From: Hondaea fermentalgiana
Taxonomy: Eukaryota > Sar > Bigyra > Thraustochytrida > Thraustochytriidae
Reading direction: 5' to 3'
Length of the DNA: 32,127 bases
NCBI GenBank assembly: GCA_014084085.1
Contig: NPFB01000132.1
Location: forward strand, 1 to 32,127
The translations under genes and the position numbers were made by a program. Shown here in pieces: positions 17,967 to 26,900 of this stretch; the stretch's first letter is position 1, and the number at the start of each line of letters is the position of its first letter. The notes beneath the pieces are model-generated. The model ran no database searches. It was given only the letters and a program-made list of their open reading frames with translations, and was not told where the DNA came from.

Positions 17967-18581
17967 CATCATTTGTATCATTGAACTGTGTTTTGGATAT
18001 TGAAAACCATCGCACTCTCATTTCTTCAGGCTTGACGGTCTGACTGACAGTCAGGCCGGCCTCAAACATAGCAATGAGGCATCCTCTTCATCTCTTTGCT
18101 ACTCACAATGTAACTCACTCTTCCGGAGCATTCGCTCTGGCTAGGCTTACAAAAAGCCCCTTTGGCAGATAGATGTCCACTTCGACGCATGCGTCGACAT
18201 CGTTCTGCTGCTCATCAATCGCATGATCATCCACACCAAAGTCGGGCGTTCCGTCCCTCCCTCTAGAGCCTACCGCGACGGGCAAATGGCTGGGCTTGGG
18301 TGACTGGACTGGTTGGCTGGCTGGCCGGCTGGCTGGCTGGCTCGAACGATAAAAATGAAGCGGACCTCACACCTTCACTCAAGGTCCGGCCGAAGCCGCT
18401 GGCCTGCCACGTGAAGCAAACAAACCCAGATCTATCGCGCTTTTGCGCAGGGCAGGGCAGGGCAGGGCAGGGCAGGGCAGGCAGCGCTTGCGAACAGCGC
18501 GGGCAACAGCGCTTTTCTTCCCTCCCCCTCCCTCCGCCCCTCCCTCTCTACGTGTACGCGAGGCTCGCAGAGGAAGACAAC
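17967..18581. other. Intergenic region and leader of the PX-START gene
   Basis: 615 bases without a gene. A perfect inverted repeat with 7-base arms (CTGACTG/CAGTCAG) lies at about 18040-18054 after the WD40-3 stop. GGCT repeats lie at 18311-18342, and the GGGCA array is listed separately. The frame stays open upstream of 18582 only back to a GTG. Confidence 0.5.
18450..18477 (+). repeat. GGGCA array, G-quadruplex-type motif
   Basis: Six GGG runs are separated by CA on the coding strand, starting 132 bases before the PX-START ATG. Four or more G3 runs with short loops fit the standard quadruplex pattern. If transcribed it would lie in the 5' UTR. Confidence 0.85.
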
Positions 18582-19769
18582 ATGGTGAACGAGAAGGACA
18601 ACAACGACGACTCCCGCACCGTGCGCAGCGCGCGCGTCAAAGACTGGCGCACGGCGGAAAAGGGCCACGTAGAGTACGAGGTGGCGTGGGAGACGGAGGA
18701 CGGCGCGAGCGGGACGGCCTGGAGGCGCTTTCGCGAGTTCGACGCCCTCTCCAAAGAGGTCCGCGCGGGAGAGGACGAGCTGCCCGGCAAGGTTTTCGGC
18801 AGCAAGTCCCCACGGAAGCGGCAACACGGCCTCAATGCACTCCTGCTCGCGGTCGTAAAGAAGGCCGGGACCAGCCCAGCCCTCTTTCGCTTTCTACGCA
18901 TCCCCGAGGACGAGACCGGACTTATTGCCAGCGCGACCAAGGTCCGTCGCGAATTGCTTGAACTCGCAGACGCCGTTCAGGCCGATGCGCGGCACTGCCC
19001 TCCGGACTGGAAGCTCTGCAGCTCCAAGAACGGCCTCACCAGCTGCAACAATCCGGATCTCGGCAGACGATGCGTCTCTGGGCTCGTGCCCAACGCTTCG
19101 CCCGCCTCCCTCGCTCAAATTCTTCTCTCGCGCATGAAGGAGGTCGAAACTAATATCGACACGATCGACGAGGTCTCGCCTGTCGGCGGACTCGATGTCA
19201 AGTATCTTGTCATGAAAGCTATGATGTTTATGCGCCCACGGGACGTTGTCATGGCCATCAAGCATTCGCGCGAATCGGATGGGACAGAGGTGATTGTGCA
19301 TCTCGGCCTCAACGAGCACCCCGAGGTTCCTGCGCCCTCAGACTCTGGCGATCGCAAGCGCGCGACGCAGAGTTTTGGCGGAATGGTACTTCGACCTGCC
19401 AAGGGCGGCTGCTTCGTACTTATTGCCAATGATCTTGACGCGCGCGTTAGTGTCCCAGACTCGTACCGCTCCAAGGTTGAGGACTACACCACGGGCATGA
19501 TTGCCGAGAATCTCGTCAATCTGCGCAAGCTTGCACCAAAGGGCCAAAAGGATGAGTCCACTGCTTCAGCTGCTGCTGCTGCACAGGAAAAGGATTCCCC
19601 GTCTGCACTCAACGGTAGTGGCGGCAAGAAGGGTCTCGCACCTCAAAATGAAAAGGAAGATGAACAAGAAGATCCCAAAAGTCAGTCTACGACTTCATTC
19701 ATTGTCACAGTATCAGCTGTCGTAGTCGTTGTCGCTCTTGTGGCCGCAGCTGCGCATAATTACATGTAG
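18582..19769 (+). CDS. PX-START tail-anchored lipid-binding protein
   Basis: A 395-residue protein with three parts. Residues about 12-108 look like a PX phosphoinositide-binding domain: the Arg-Arg-Phe of WRRFREFDALSKEV, then LPGKVFG and a C-terminal helix ending LFRFLRIPED. Residues about 150-318 look like a START lipid-transfer domain, with FMRPRDVVMAIKHSR, an HPEVP segment and GGMVLRPAKGGCFVLIANDLDARVSVP. An Ala/Glu-rich linker leads to a C-terminal hydrophobic segment (about 372-391) followed by only AHNYM, which suggests tail anchoring. I infer a lipid-transfer or sensing protein bridging a membrane to a phosphoinositide-bearing compartment. The ATG at 18582 follows CAAC; the upstream open frame starts at GTG. 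Confidence 0.82.
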   Translation: MVNEKDNNDDSRTVRSARVKDWRTAEKGHVEYEVAWETEDGASGTAWRRFREFDALSKEVRAGEDELPGKVFGSKSPRKRQHGLNALLLAVVKKAGTSPALFRFLRIPEDETGLIASATKVRRELLELADAVQADARHCPPDWKLCSSKNGLTSCNNPDLGRRCVSGLVPNASPASLAQILLSRMKEVETNIDTIDEVSPVGGLDVKYLVMKAMMFMRPRDVVMAIKHSRESDGTEVIVHLGLNEHPEVPAPSDSGDRKRATQSFGGMVLRPAKGGCFVLIANDLDARVSVPDSYRSKVEDYTTGMIAENLVNLRKLAPKGQKDESTASAAAAAQEKDSPSALNGSGGKKGLAPQNEKEDEQEDPKSQSTTSFIVTVSAVVVVVALVAAAAHNYM

Positions 19770-20038
19770 AATTGCCTCTTTTCTCTCTTTCTCTGCCTTG
19801 CCGCGCCCTTTCGTTTCTTTCCTTTTGTCTCTTTTTTCTCTCTATATTTGTTTTTTCATACAAGGAAGGTCTGTCCGAGCGTGCAAGGATTTGCGCGAGT
19901 GCAGCTTATGCTAAGTACTTCTTGTTCTTGTGTTCTTGTTCTTCTTGAGTCCTCTGCACACCGATACGTACAGATTCAGCTGGCTGAGCTCATCGCACGA
20001 CGATCGCGTCATACCGAGCACAATCTTCGTCAAGAGCT

Positions 20039-21082
20039 CTACTTTTCTGCTTCTTCCGAGGGCGGAGGCCGCGCCAGGCCCCAAATGTTGCGGGGCGGCG
20101 CCGGCAGCCATGAGGAAGCTTGCGAAGTCCCATCTGAGGCCTTGGCAAGATTCTCCAGCTGAGCATACGGAATGACAGCTCCAGGCTCCAACACGTCGCA
20201 CACTTGGCCAATCACGAGAATTGTGGGTGACGCCAACGAGGCCTGCTCGGCCTTATCGGCAAGTGTAGTGAGCGTGCCGCGCACAACCACCTCGCCCGTT
20301 GTCGTTCCACTTTGAATCGCGGCAGCCGGCGTACTGGCCGCCCAGCCTACGGAAGACACAAGGTACGAGCAAATTTTGCGCATGTTCTTGACACCCATGA
20401 GCACGACAAGCGTCGCATCCTGTCGCGGCACGTGCGCCCAGTCAGCGGCGCCCGGCTCGCCCGGCGCCACGTGACCCGTGAGAACCGTGAACGAGGTGGC
20501 CACTCCCTTTTGCGTCACGGGGATTCCTGCGCAGGCTGGCACTGCTGTCGCGCTCGAAAGGCCGGGAACGACCTCACACGCAAGGCCAGCCTCGCGCAGC
20601 GCCATGACCTCGTCGCCGCCCAGGCCATAGATGAACGGATCACCGCCCTTGAGTCGCACAATGGAAGCGTTCTCGGGCACTTTGTAGTGCGCGTGCGCAT
20701 TTGTTGCAAGGTCCACCAGGATTTGGTTGATTTCAGACTGCGGAAACCGTTTCTTGGTCGGCGCCTTGCCCACGTTGACAAGGGTGACGCCCGGCTTGGC
20801 CATGGCCACCAGCTCCGGCGACACCAGTCGGTCGTGCACGAGAAAATCCGCCTCGGCAATGGCCCGCGCGCCCCGCACGGTGATGAGGTCCGCGCTTCCG
20901 GGCCCCGCGCCCACCAGCACCACGCGGCGGCCTCCCCTGCGCCCCGCGCTGCCGCCGCCCCAGAGCGCGCGCGCCGCGTCGCCGCCGCCCGTCGCGCTCG
21001 TCGCCCAGAGCGTCGCCACCACGCCCACGGTCGCCGCCGCCGCCGCCGCCGCGGCCATCTGCGGCGTCGACCACTCCGCCAT
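20039..21082 (-). CDS. Uroporphyrinogen-III C-methyltransferase
   Basis: A 347-residue S-adenosylmethionine-dependent methyltransferase that makes precorrin-2, the first committed step to sirohaem (cofactor of sulfite and nitrite reductases). Family signatures are clear: VGAGPGSADLITVRG (57-71), HDRLVSPELV, RLKGGDPFIYGLGG (143-156) and VVPGLSSATAVPACAGIPVT (171-190). Only the methyltransferase is present; there is no dehydrogenase/chelatase module as in CysG. The first ~35 residues include an Ala-rich hydrophobic stretch (about 9-31) that could be a membrane anchor or part of a targeting sequence. The frame is open to 21868 through promoter repeats, but ATG 21082 (MAEWSTPQ) is the sensible start. 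It is divergent from the aminotransferase. Confidence 0.92.
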   Translation of the reverse strand: MAEWSTPQMAAAAAAAATVGVVATLWATSATGGGDAARALWGGGSAGRRGGRRVVLVGAGPGSADLITVRGARAIAEADFLVHDRLVSPELVAMAKPGVTLVNVGKAPTKKRFPQSEINQILVDLATNAHAHYKVPENASIVRLKGGDPFIYGLGGDEVMALREAGLACEVVPGLSSATAVPACAGIPVTQKGVATSFTVLTGHVAPGEPGAADWAHVPRQDATLVVLMGVKNMRKICSYLVSSVGWAASTPAAAIQSGTTTGEVVVRGTLTTLADKAEQASLASPTILVIGQVCDVLEPGAVIPYAQLENLAKASDGTSQASSWLPAPPRNIWGLARPPPSEEAEK

Positions 21083-21644
21083 CGTCCCTGCGCGCGCGTG
21101 CAGCACAAGAGCTGCCGCGCGAGAGCTCTGCCGCGCCCGCCGGTCGCGCGCGTTGACGGTCTGCCGCGACCTGCCGCGCGCGCCGTTAATTAACCTGCAG
21201 AAAGATACTCCCCGCCAGCGGCCCCGCCCATCATCGATCGTCCCGTCCCATCTCCGCCGCGCCCGCCGCGCCCGCCGCGCCCGCCTCGCCGCGCGGCTTC
21301 GGGGCGCCGAGGACGCGGGCGGGCGGGCGGGACGCTTTTTTCCTCGGCGTGGCTCGGCGTGGCTCGAGGTGGCTCGGCGTGGCTCGGCGTGGCTCGGCGC
21401 TGAGCAGGGACGCGGGAAGCGCGCCGTGCTTGCTCTGCTTGCTCTGCTTGCTCTGCTTGCTCTGCTCGAGCCGCAGCGGCAGAGCGCGGAGCAGAGCCTC
21501 GACCAGAGCGCCGAGCTTTGCGCAGGAGCAGAGCAGGTTCTGCGCGGAGAAGAGGCGCGGCAGCGGCGACGCAGAGCAGAGCAGAGCAGAGCAGAGCAGA
21601 GCAGCGCAGGGCAGAGGGAGCAGCGCGGAGGCCCGGTCGAGGGG
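21083..21644. promoter_or_regulatory. Bidirectional promoter with four tandem-repeat arrays
   Basis: 562 bases between head-to-head genes. It contains a 9-base CGCCCGCCG-type array (about 21256-21290), a 10-base TGGCTCGGCG-type array (about 21342-21399, over five units), a 9-base GCTTGCTCT array (about 21428-21466) and a 5-base GCAGA array (about 21571-21605). Open frames crossing it in several frames encode simple repeats and were not called. Confidence 0.75.
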
Positions 21645-22901
21645 ATGGCGCATGTCTCGGCGAAGCGGGCCATCAACAGGGGCGTGGGACGGCTCGCGGA
21701 CCTGGTCGTGACCGAGGCGAAGGGATGCTGGGTCGCCACGGAGGAGGGCCGCAAGCTGCTGGACATGGCGAGCGGAATTGGCGTCGTGTCCACGGGCCAC
21801 TGCCATCCCCGCGTCGTAGCAGCTGCCCAGGAGCAAGTCGGCAGGGTCATCCACGCGCAGGTCAACATTGCCTACCATGACAAGATGCTCGAACTCACCG
21901 ACGTACTGCAGCCGCTCATGCCCAAGGGGCTGGACAGCGTCTTTTACACGAACTCGGGCGCCGAGGCCGTCGAGAACGCCGTCAAGATTGCACGCAACGC
22001 CACCGGCAAGGGCGGCGTCATCGTCATGCAAGGGTCTTATCACGGCCGCACACTCGGCACGGCCGCCATGACGACCTCGGGCCGCGGCTACAGACAAAAG
22101 TTTGGACCCTTCATGCCCTCCGTCTATGTCACCCCCTTTCCCTACGAGCATCAAGGCACCTCCACGGCCAAGGCCATCGCCGAGTTCGATCTCCTCTTCA
22201 AGCAGCAGGTTCACCCGGACGACATTGCGGCCGTGGTCATGGAGCCCGTGCTTGGAGAGGGCGGCTATGTCCCGGCGACGCGCGAGTACGTTGAGCACGT
22301 GCAAGCTTTTTGCAAGGCCAATGACATTCTCCTCGTCATGGACGAGGTGCAGACAGGATTTGGGCGCACGGGCAAGCTTTTTGCCACCGAACACTTTGAC
22401 GTCGTACCCGACATCCTCGTCACGGCCAAGGGTATCGCGTCTGGGTTTCCTCTTGCTGCTGTCTGGTCGCGGCAGGATATCACAGACAAGCAGGACCCGG
22501 GCACCATGGGCGGAACCTACACCGCAAATGCGGTCGCCTGCGCTGCGGCCATCGCCACGCAGCAAGTCATCAAGGACGAAAATCTTGTCCAGAACAGCCA
22601 CGATCGAGGCGCACAACTCATGGACGCCTTGCGCGGCATTCAAAAGGATCGACCTGACATCGTTTCCGATGTGCGCGGACTTGGATGCATGGTTGGCGTA
22701 GAATTCAACACCAAGTTGTCGGGCATCAAGGGCGCAGTATCCAAGGCTTGCCTTGATCGCGACATGATTCTTCTTGGTTGCTCTGCCTTCGAAACCGTTC
22801 GTTTCATTCCTCCTCTCACAGTCTCCGCCGACGAGATCGACCGTGCTGTGGAAATCTTCACTGAGGCCGTCGACGAGGCCGCTTCTTCTGCATCATCGTA
22901 G
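21645..22901 (+). CDS. Class III aminotransferase (4-aminobutyrate aminotransferase-like)
   Basis: A 418-residue PLP-dependent aminotransferase of class III, the group that includes GABA, acetylornithine and ornithine aminotransferases. Visible are GHCHPRV (51-57), NSGAEAVENAVKIAR (103-117), GSYHGRTLG (130-138), EPVLGEGGY (200-208), the PLP-contacting Asp233 in MDEVQTGFGRTG, the Schiff-base Lys262 in VTAKGIASGFPLA and TMGGTY (288-293). The pattern is nearest to bacterial-type GABA aminotransferases, but the amino donor cannot be settled by eye. No transit peptide is obvious, so it may be cytosolic. The ATG at 21645 follows a GCAGA repeat leader. Its last eight codons, with the stop, are duplicated downstream in the 226-base repeat. 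Confidence 0.9.
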   Translation: MAHVSAKRAINRGVGRLADLVVTEAKGCWVATEEGRKLLDMASGIGVVSTGHCHPRVVAAAQEQVGRVIHAQVNIAYHDKMLELTDVLQPLMPKGLDSVFYTNSGAEAVENAVKIARNATGKGGVIVMQGSYHGRTLGTAAMTTSGRGYRQKFGPFMPSVYVTPFPYEHQGTSTAKAIAEFDLLFKQQVHPDDIAAVVMEPVLGEGGYVPATREYVEHVQAFCKANDILLVMDEVQTGFGRTGKLFATEHFDVVPDILVTAKGIASGFPLAAVWSRQDITDKQDPGTMGGTYTANAVACAAAIATQQVIKDENLVQNSHDRGAQLMDALRGIQKDRPDIVSDVRGLGCMVGVEFNTKLSGIKGAVSKACLDRDMILLGCSAFETVRFIPPLTVSADEIDRAVEIFTEAVDEAASSASS

Positions 22902-23390
22902 TAAAAATGTTGCAAGCATGAAATCAGTCATTTTCTTTTTCCATTACCTTGGCTCACAGCGTGACACGGGTTTTCCTTCTTTAGCATCATCTTGGGAGGA
23001 TTGCAGGCATGACATTAGACAGTGATTTTCGGGTTTGGCTGCCGTATAATGATGACCTTCACCTCTTTCTGTTTATATCAAAGGGAAAAGCTTTGTGGAC
23101 TCAGCCGCTTCTTCTGCATCATCGTAGTAAAAATGTTGCAAGCATGAAATCAGTCATTTTCTTTTTCCATTACCTTGGCTCACGGCGTGACACGGGTTTT
23201 TCTTCTTTAGCATCATCTAGGGAGGATTGCAGGCATGACATCAGACAGTGGTTTTCAGGTTTGGCTGCCGTATAATGATGACCTTCACCTGATTCTGTTT
23301 ATATCAAAGGGAAAAGTTTTGTGGACTCGGCCGCTTCTTCTGCATCATTGTAGGAATCTTGCTGGCATGAAATCAGACGATTTTTTTTTA
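22878..23390 (+). repeat. 226-base tandem repeat copying the aminotransferase 3' end
   Basis: Copy 1 is 22878-23103, copy 2 is 23104-23329, and a partial copy 3 runs from 23330 to about 23390. Each copy begins with GCCGCTTCTTCTGCATCAT, which in copy 1 is the end of the aminotransferase coding region just before its TAG. Copies 1 and 2 differ at about ten positions by hand count, with no gaps, roughly 95-96% identity. Copy 3 matches for about 25 bases and then diverges. Since 226 is not a multiple of three, the duplicated units fall in shifting frames and are non-coding. Confidence 0.93.
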
Positions 23391-23968
23391 ATCCTCTCGT
23401 CTTGTTTCCTGTTTTCCATTCCAGTGACAACACGCACTTCGCTCTCTCTTGACGCGTCATACCTTCTTGAACTCGTATGTGTCTAACGACTAAACGCATG
23501 GAGAGCCCGCTCAAGTCTTCATTCAAAACCTGGCGCGATCATCGGGCAGGGTGGCAGAAGCTTTCATTGAACGTCTTGACCTTTCTTGTGCTTGTATCTT
23601 GTCATCTTCATTTCAACTTTTTTCCCCCAACCGTTTTTGGTTTGGACGATCACTTCATCATCCGCTTGCTCCCAGATCTAGCAACAACTCTGCTTATCAG
23701 CTTCGTCAAGTTCTTGAGACGTGAGGTAGGAGAGAAAAGGTGCAGTGCGGGCCAGCCCCTTCGTTCGGGTCACCGGTCACCGTACGCGTCGATAACAACA
23801 AGTGTAACCGTCTCGTGCCGGTGGAATGAAAAAAATGGTGAGGCCAGCGCTGTCCATAACGCGACGCGCTGGAAGTCGCTTGCAGCAGCTCGCACGCTGC
23901 CACGGCCAGAGCAGGACCGAGAGGGGCCGGGCGCTGAGGACGGCGCGCGATCACCTTGGCGCGACGCC
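23391..23968. other. Leader region of the kinesin gene
   Basis: 578 bases after the tandem repeat. The kinesin frame stays open from an ATG at 23477, which would add 164 residues (hydrophobic stretches, then Arg/Ala-rich sequence) of no recognised family. I treat this as upstream sequence, though an N-terminal extension cannot be excluded. Confidence 0.5.
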
Positions 23969-26900
23969 ATGGAGCTCGGCGGCAACGAAGACGATGTCTT
24001 CCGCAAGGCAGTCGTAGACCATGCTATGCTTTTGGGCATGGACCCTCAGCGCGACGCGGGCTTCCTCTGGCTCGCCGAAGAGGCGCTCACTGCCGACCTG
24101 CCCAGAGAGTGGGAGCCCGCTGAGGACGCCGATGGTAATCCGTACTACTACAATCATCGTACGGGCCAAAGCACGTGGGAAAATCCGCTCGACGAGCCGT
24201 ACAGACGACTCTTTCTCAAGCTTCGCGACAACCCTTCCATCGCCAACGAGGAGCGCCAACGCAGGGCCAGCTCGGTCAATTGGTCTCGTGAGCTCGGCGC
24301 CGCAACTGCAAATGTCGCTCAAGCGCAAGCAAGTCAGAGTCATCATGTCCACAAAGAGCAACCCAAACAATATCGCCACACCGTCGCATCGACTCCAGGG
24401 CGAGAGATTGACGTTGCCGAGCGCGAGCGGAAAATGACCGAAGAGCTCGGTCTGAGCCCACTCGACACGGACGAACATCCCCCGCGAGCTCCCAAAGCGC
24501 ATGACAATCAACATCAAGATGACGATTACGAAGACAAAACCGAAGATCAGAATCTCATTGAGAGCATCACGGATCATCGCGCGTCAGCACTGCCCGATGG
24601 TGAGGTTGACATGCAATACAAGGCAGTTTACAGTGATGGTACTTCGTGCTGGTTTTCCGCCAGCGTGCTTTACACGGATGTGCCAGATCTAATTCACGAG
24701 TACAACAACAGCATCCTCTCCACACGCGCGCAGGCGACAAAATCACTCGAGGTCCAGCTGGAGGAGGAGCGCGCGCGCGTCGCGGCACTCAAGCGCTCGC
24801 TCAAGGAGGAAAGAGCTCGATCCGAAAAAGAGCTTGATGCACTCCAGGCAGAGCTTGACGATGAACGCCAACGGGCTCTCGATGAAGCGAGTCATGCAGC
24901 TTCGCCAAAGCCCGCGAATGCAAACGAGTCGAAAGAGCGCGAGGCTCTTGCGCAACAACTCGAAGATATGGCCGCGGCAAAGCGGAGCTTGGAGCACGCT
25001 CTCGGCCAAGTCAAGGAGGAGCTCAACGAAGAAATGGAGGCCAGTCTCGCGTCCCGCAAGCAAGTCGTGGGTCTTGAGGCCGAACTTGATCAGGTGCGGC
25101 GTCAATGCCAACAAGCTGAAGAAGACAGGACCAAGGCTAAGCAGCGAGCTTCCGAGGCCGAACGTAGACTTCGCTCAAGAGATTTAGCTGCTGCAAACAG
25201 CGGAACTAACGGGAGTAACGGGCAAGATCAGGAGACCCATGCGCAAGAGCAAGAGCTCCAGCGTCTGCGCACCGAGATTTCGACATCGGCGAACAAACTT
25301 CTCGCAACCACGGAGGCTCTCGAAGCGTCGAAGCGTCAGCTCAATCGAGCCGCCAACGAGCGCGACGTGGTGCAGTCCGCACTCGACAAGGTCAAGGTCG
25401 AGCTCGATCTCGAGTTCAAGACCACAGCGCGCCTGCGACAAGATGCGCAACAGGCTCAAGATCGCGCCGACGCTCTTGAGCGTGAGGTGCAAACAGTCCG
25501 TCATGAACTCGCTGCTGCGTCGCGCGCCTCGCCTCAGAAAGCGTCGGCATCCGCAGGCTCTCCTTCCTCTGCAAGTAGCAAGGGCGGCGCGCGAGGCGGA
25601 GAAAGCGCAGAGCTCAAGGAATTGCGCGACGAAGTGTCAAATCTCCACGACAAGCTCTCCCAGCAAAAGTCCGAACTCATTGATACAGAGGAAAAGCTTC
25701 ACGCTGCTGAGCGTCGCGCCACGCGAGCCGGTAACGAGCGCGATGTCTTGCAAAAAGCTCTCACGCAGGTCAAGGCTGAACTTCAGCAAGAGTTCGCCAC
25801 GTCCGCAGCCCTTCGGCACGAGGCGCAACGAGCCGCGGATGCGTCGGAAAGTGCCAAGCGGGATCTCGCGGCTGCGCAAGAGGCCCTCGTCGACATGCAG
25901 GAAGCCGGCAAGAAACGCTCTCAGGCCGATGATGGCGCGACGCGCAAGATCGAAGAGCTCGCGTCCTCTCTGCATCGTCTGCGCGAGCAGTTGCATGAAA
26001 AGGACGCAGAGCTCGACGCGACGCATGCCGAGCTCATTGCTGCGCGCGAAAATGCGCAGGGCTTGGCCCGCACGCACGAGCGCGAAGCCTCCGAGCGCGA
26101 GGTTCTCGAATCGAGTGCAAAGACAACGCGTGAGGATCTTGCGCGCGAGGCCGCGCAGGGCGCCCAGCTACGTCGTGAGCTCGCCGCCGCGCAAGCCAAA
26201 ATCGAGGAACTTGCCGCGCTCTCCTCGCGCAACGAAGCGCACGAGCAGCAGGTCGCCGACCTCGAGATGAAGTTGCGGCGCGCCAAAGAAAAGTCTCGCA
26301 GTCTCGAACAAAATCTCGCGCGTTGCAAGGACGAAATGGAGACCGCAATTCGTGCTCATGACGCCCGTACGGGCGCTGCCAACGAGCAAAAGCTCCAAGA
26401 GCAGGAAGAGCGCCTTCAGAGTCAAACCCAAGAACTTGCGGCAAAGGCACGTCGCGTTGCGCAGCTCGAGCAGGACCTCGAGACGCTGCGTAATGCTGAG
26501 TCAATCGACCCAATGGAGTTTGAGGCCATGAAGCAGACGGTGGCTGCAGTTGAAGACCGCCTTGCCGACGAAATTCGCAAGCGGCGCGCCATTCACAACA
26601 AGCTCGTCGATCTCCAGGGTAACATTCGCGTGTACTGCCGTGTCCGGCCCGTGCTGGGCCATGAGACAAAGTCCGGCAAGGCTGACGTGGTGGTGAGCTT
26701 TCCAAACGAGGGAGAGATCCAGCTCGTTCAGTCGCTGGCCTGTCGCGACCAGAATGACCTCTTTGAGTTTGACGAGGTTTTTAATCCCGCATCCCAGCAA
26801 GCCCAGGTCTATGCTCAGGTCGAACCACTCGTGCAGTCTGCTCTTGATGGATACAACGTCTGCATCTTTGCTTACGGACAAACGGGTTCGGGCAAGACGT

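Noticed and set aside
21231..22643. 470-codon minus-strand frame over the aminotransferase
   Set aside because: It is a shadow of the aminotransferase and promoter repeats; no conserved motif.
22774..23486. Three overlapping ~85-codon frames in the 226-base repeats
   Set aside because: They are alternate-frame reading of the duplicated 3' end; the 226-base period shifts the frame each time.
23477..23968. 164-residue N-terminal extension of the kinesin
   Set aside because: It is in frame with an ATG, but the sequence is unlike any family and the CEP164-like module begins right after the better-context ATG at 23969. Kept only as an alternative.
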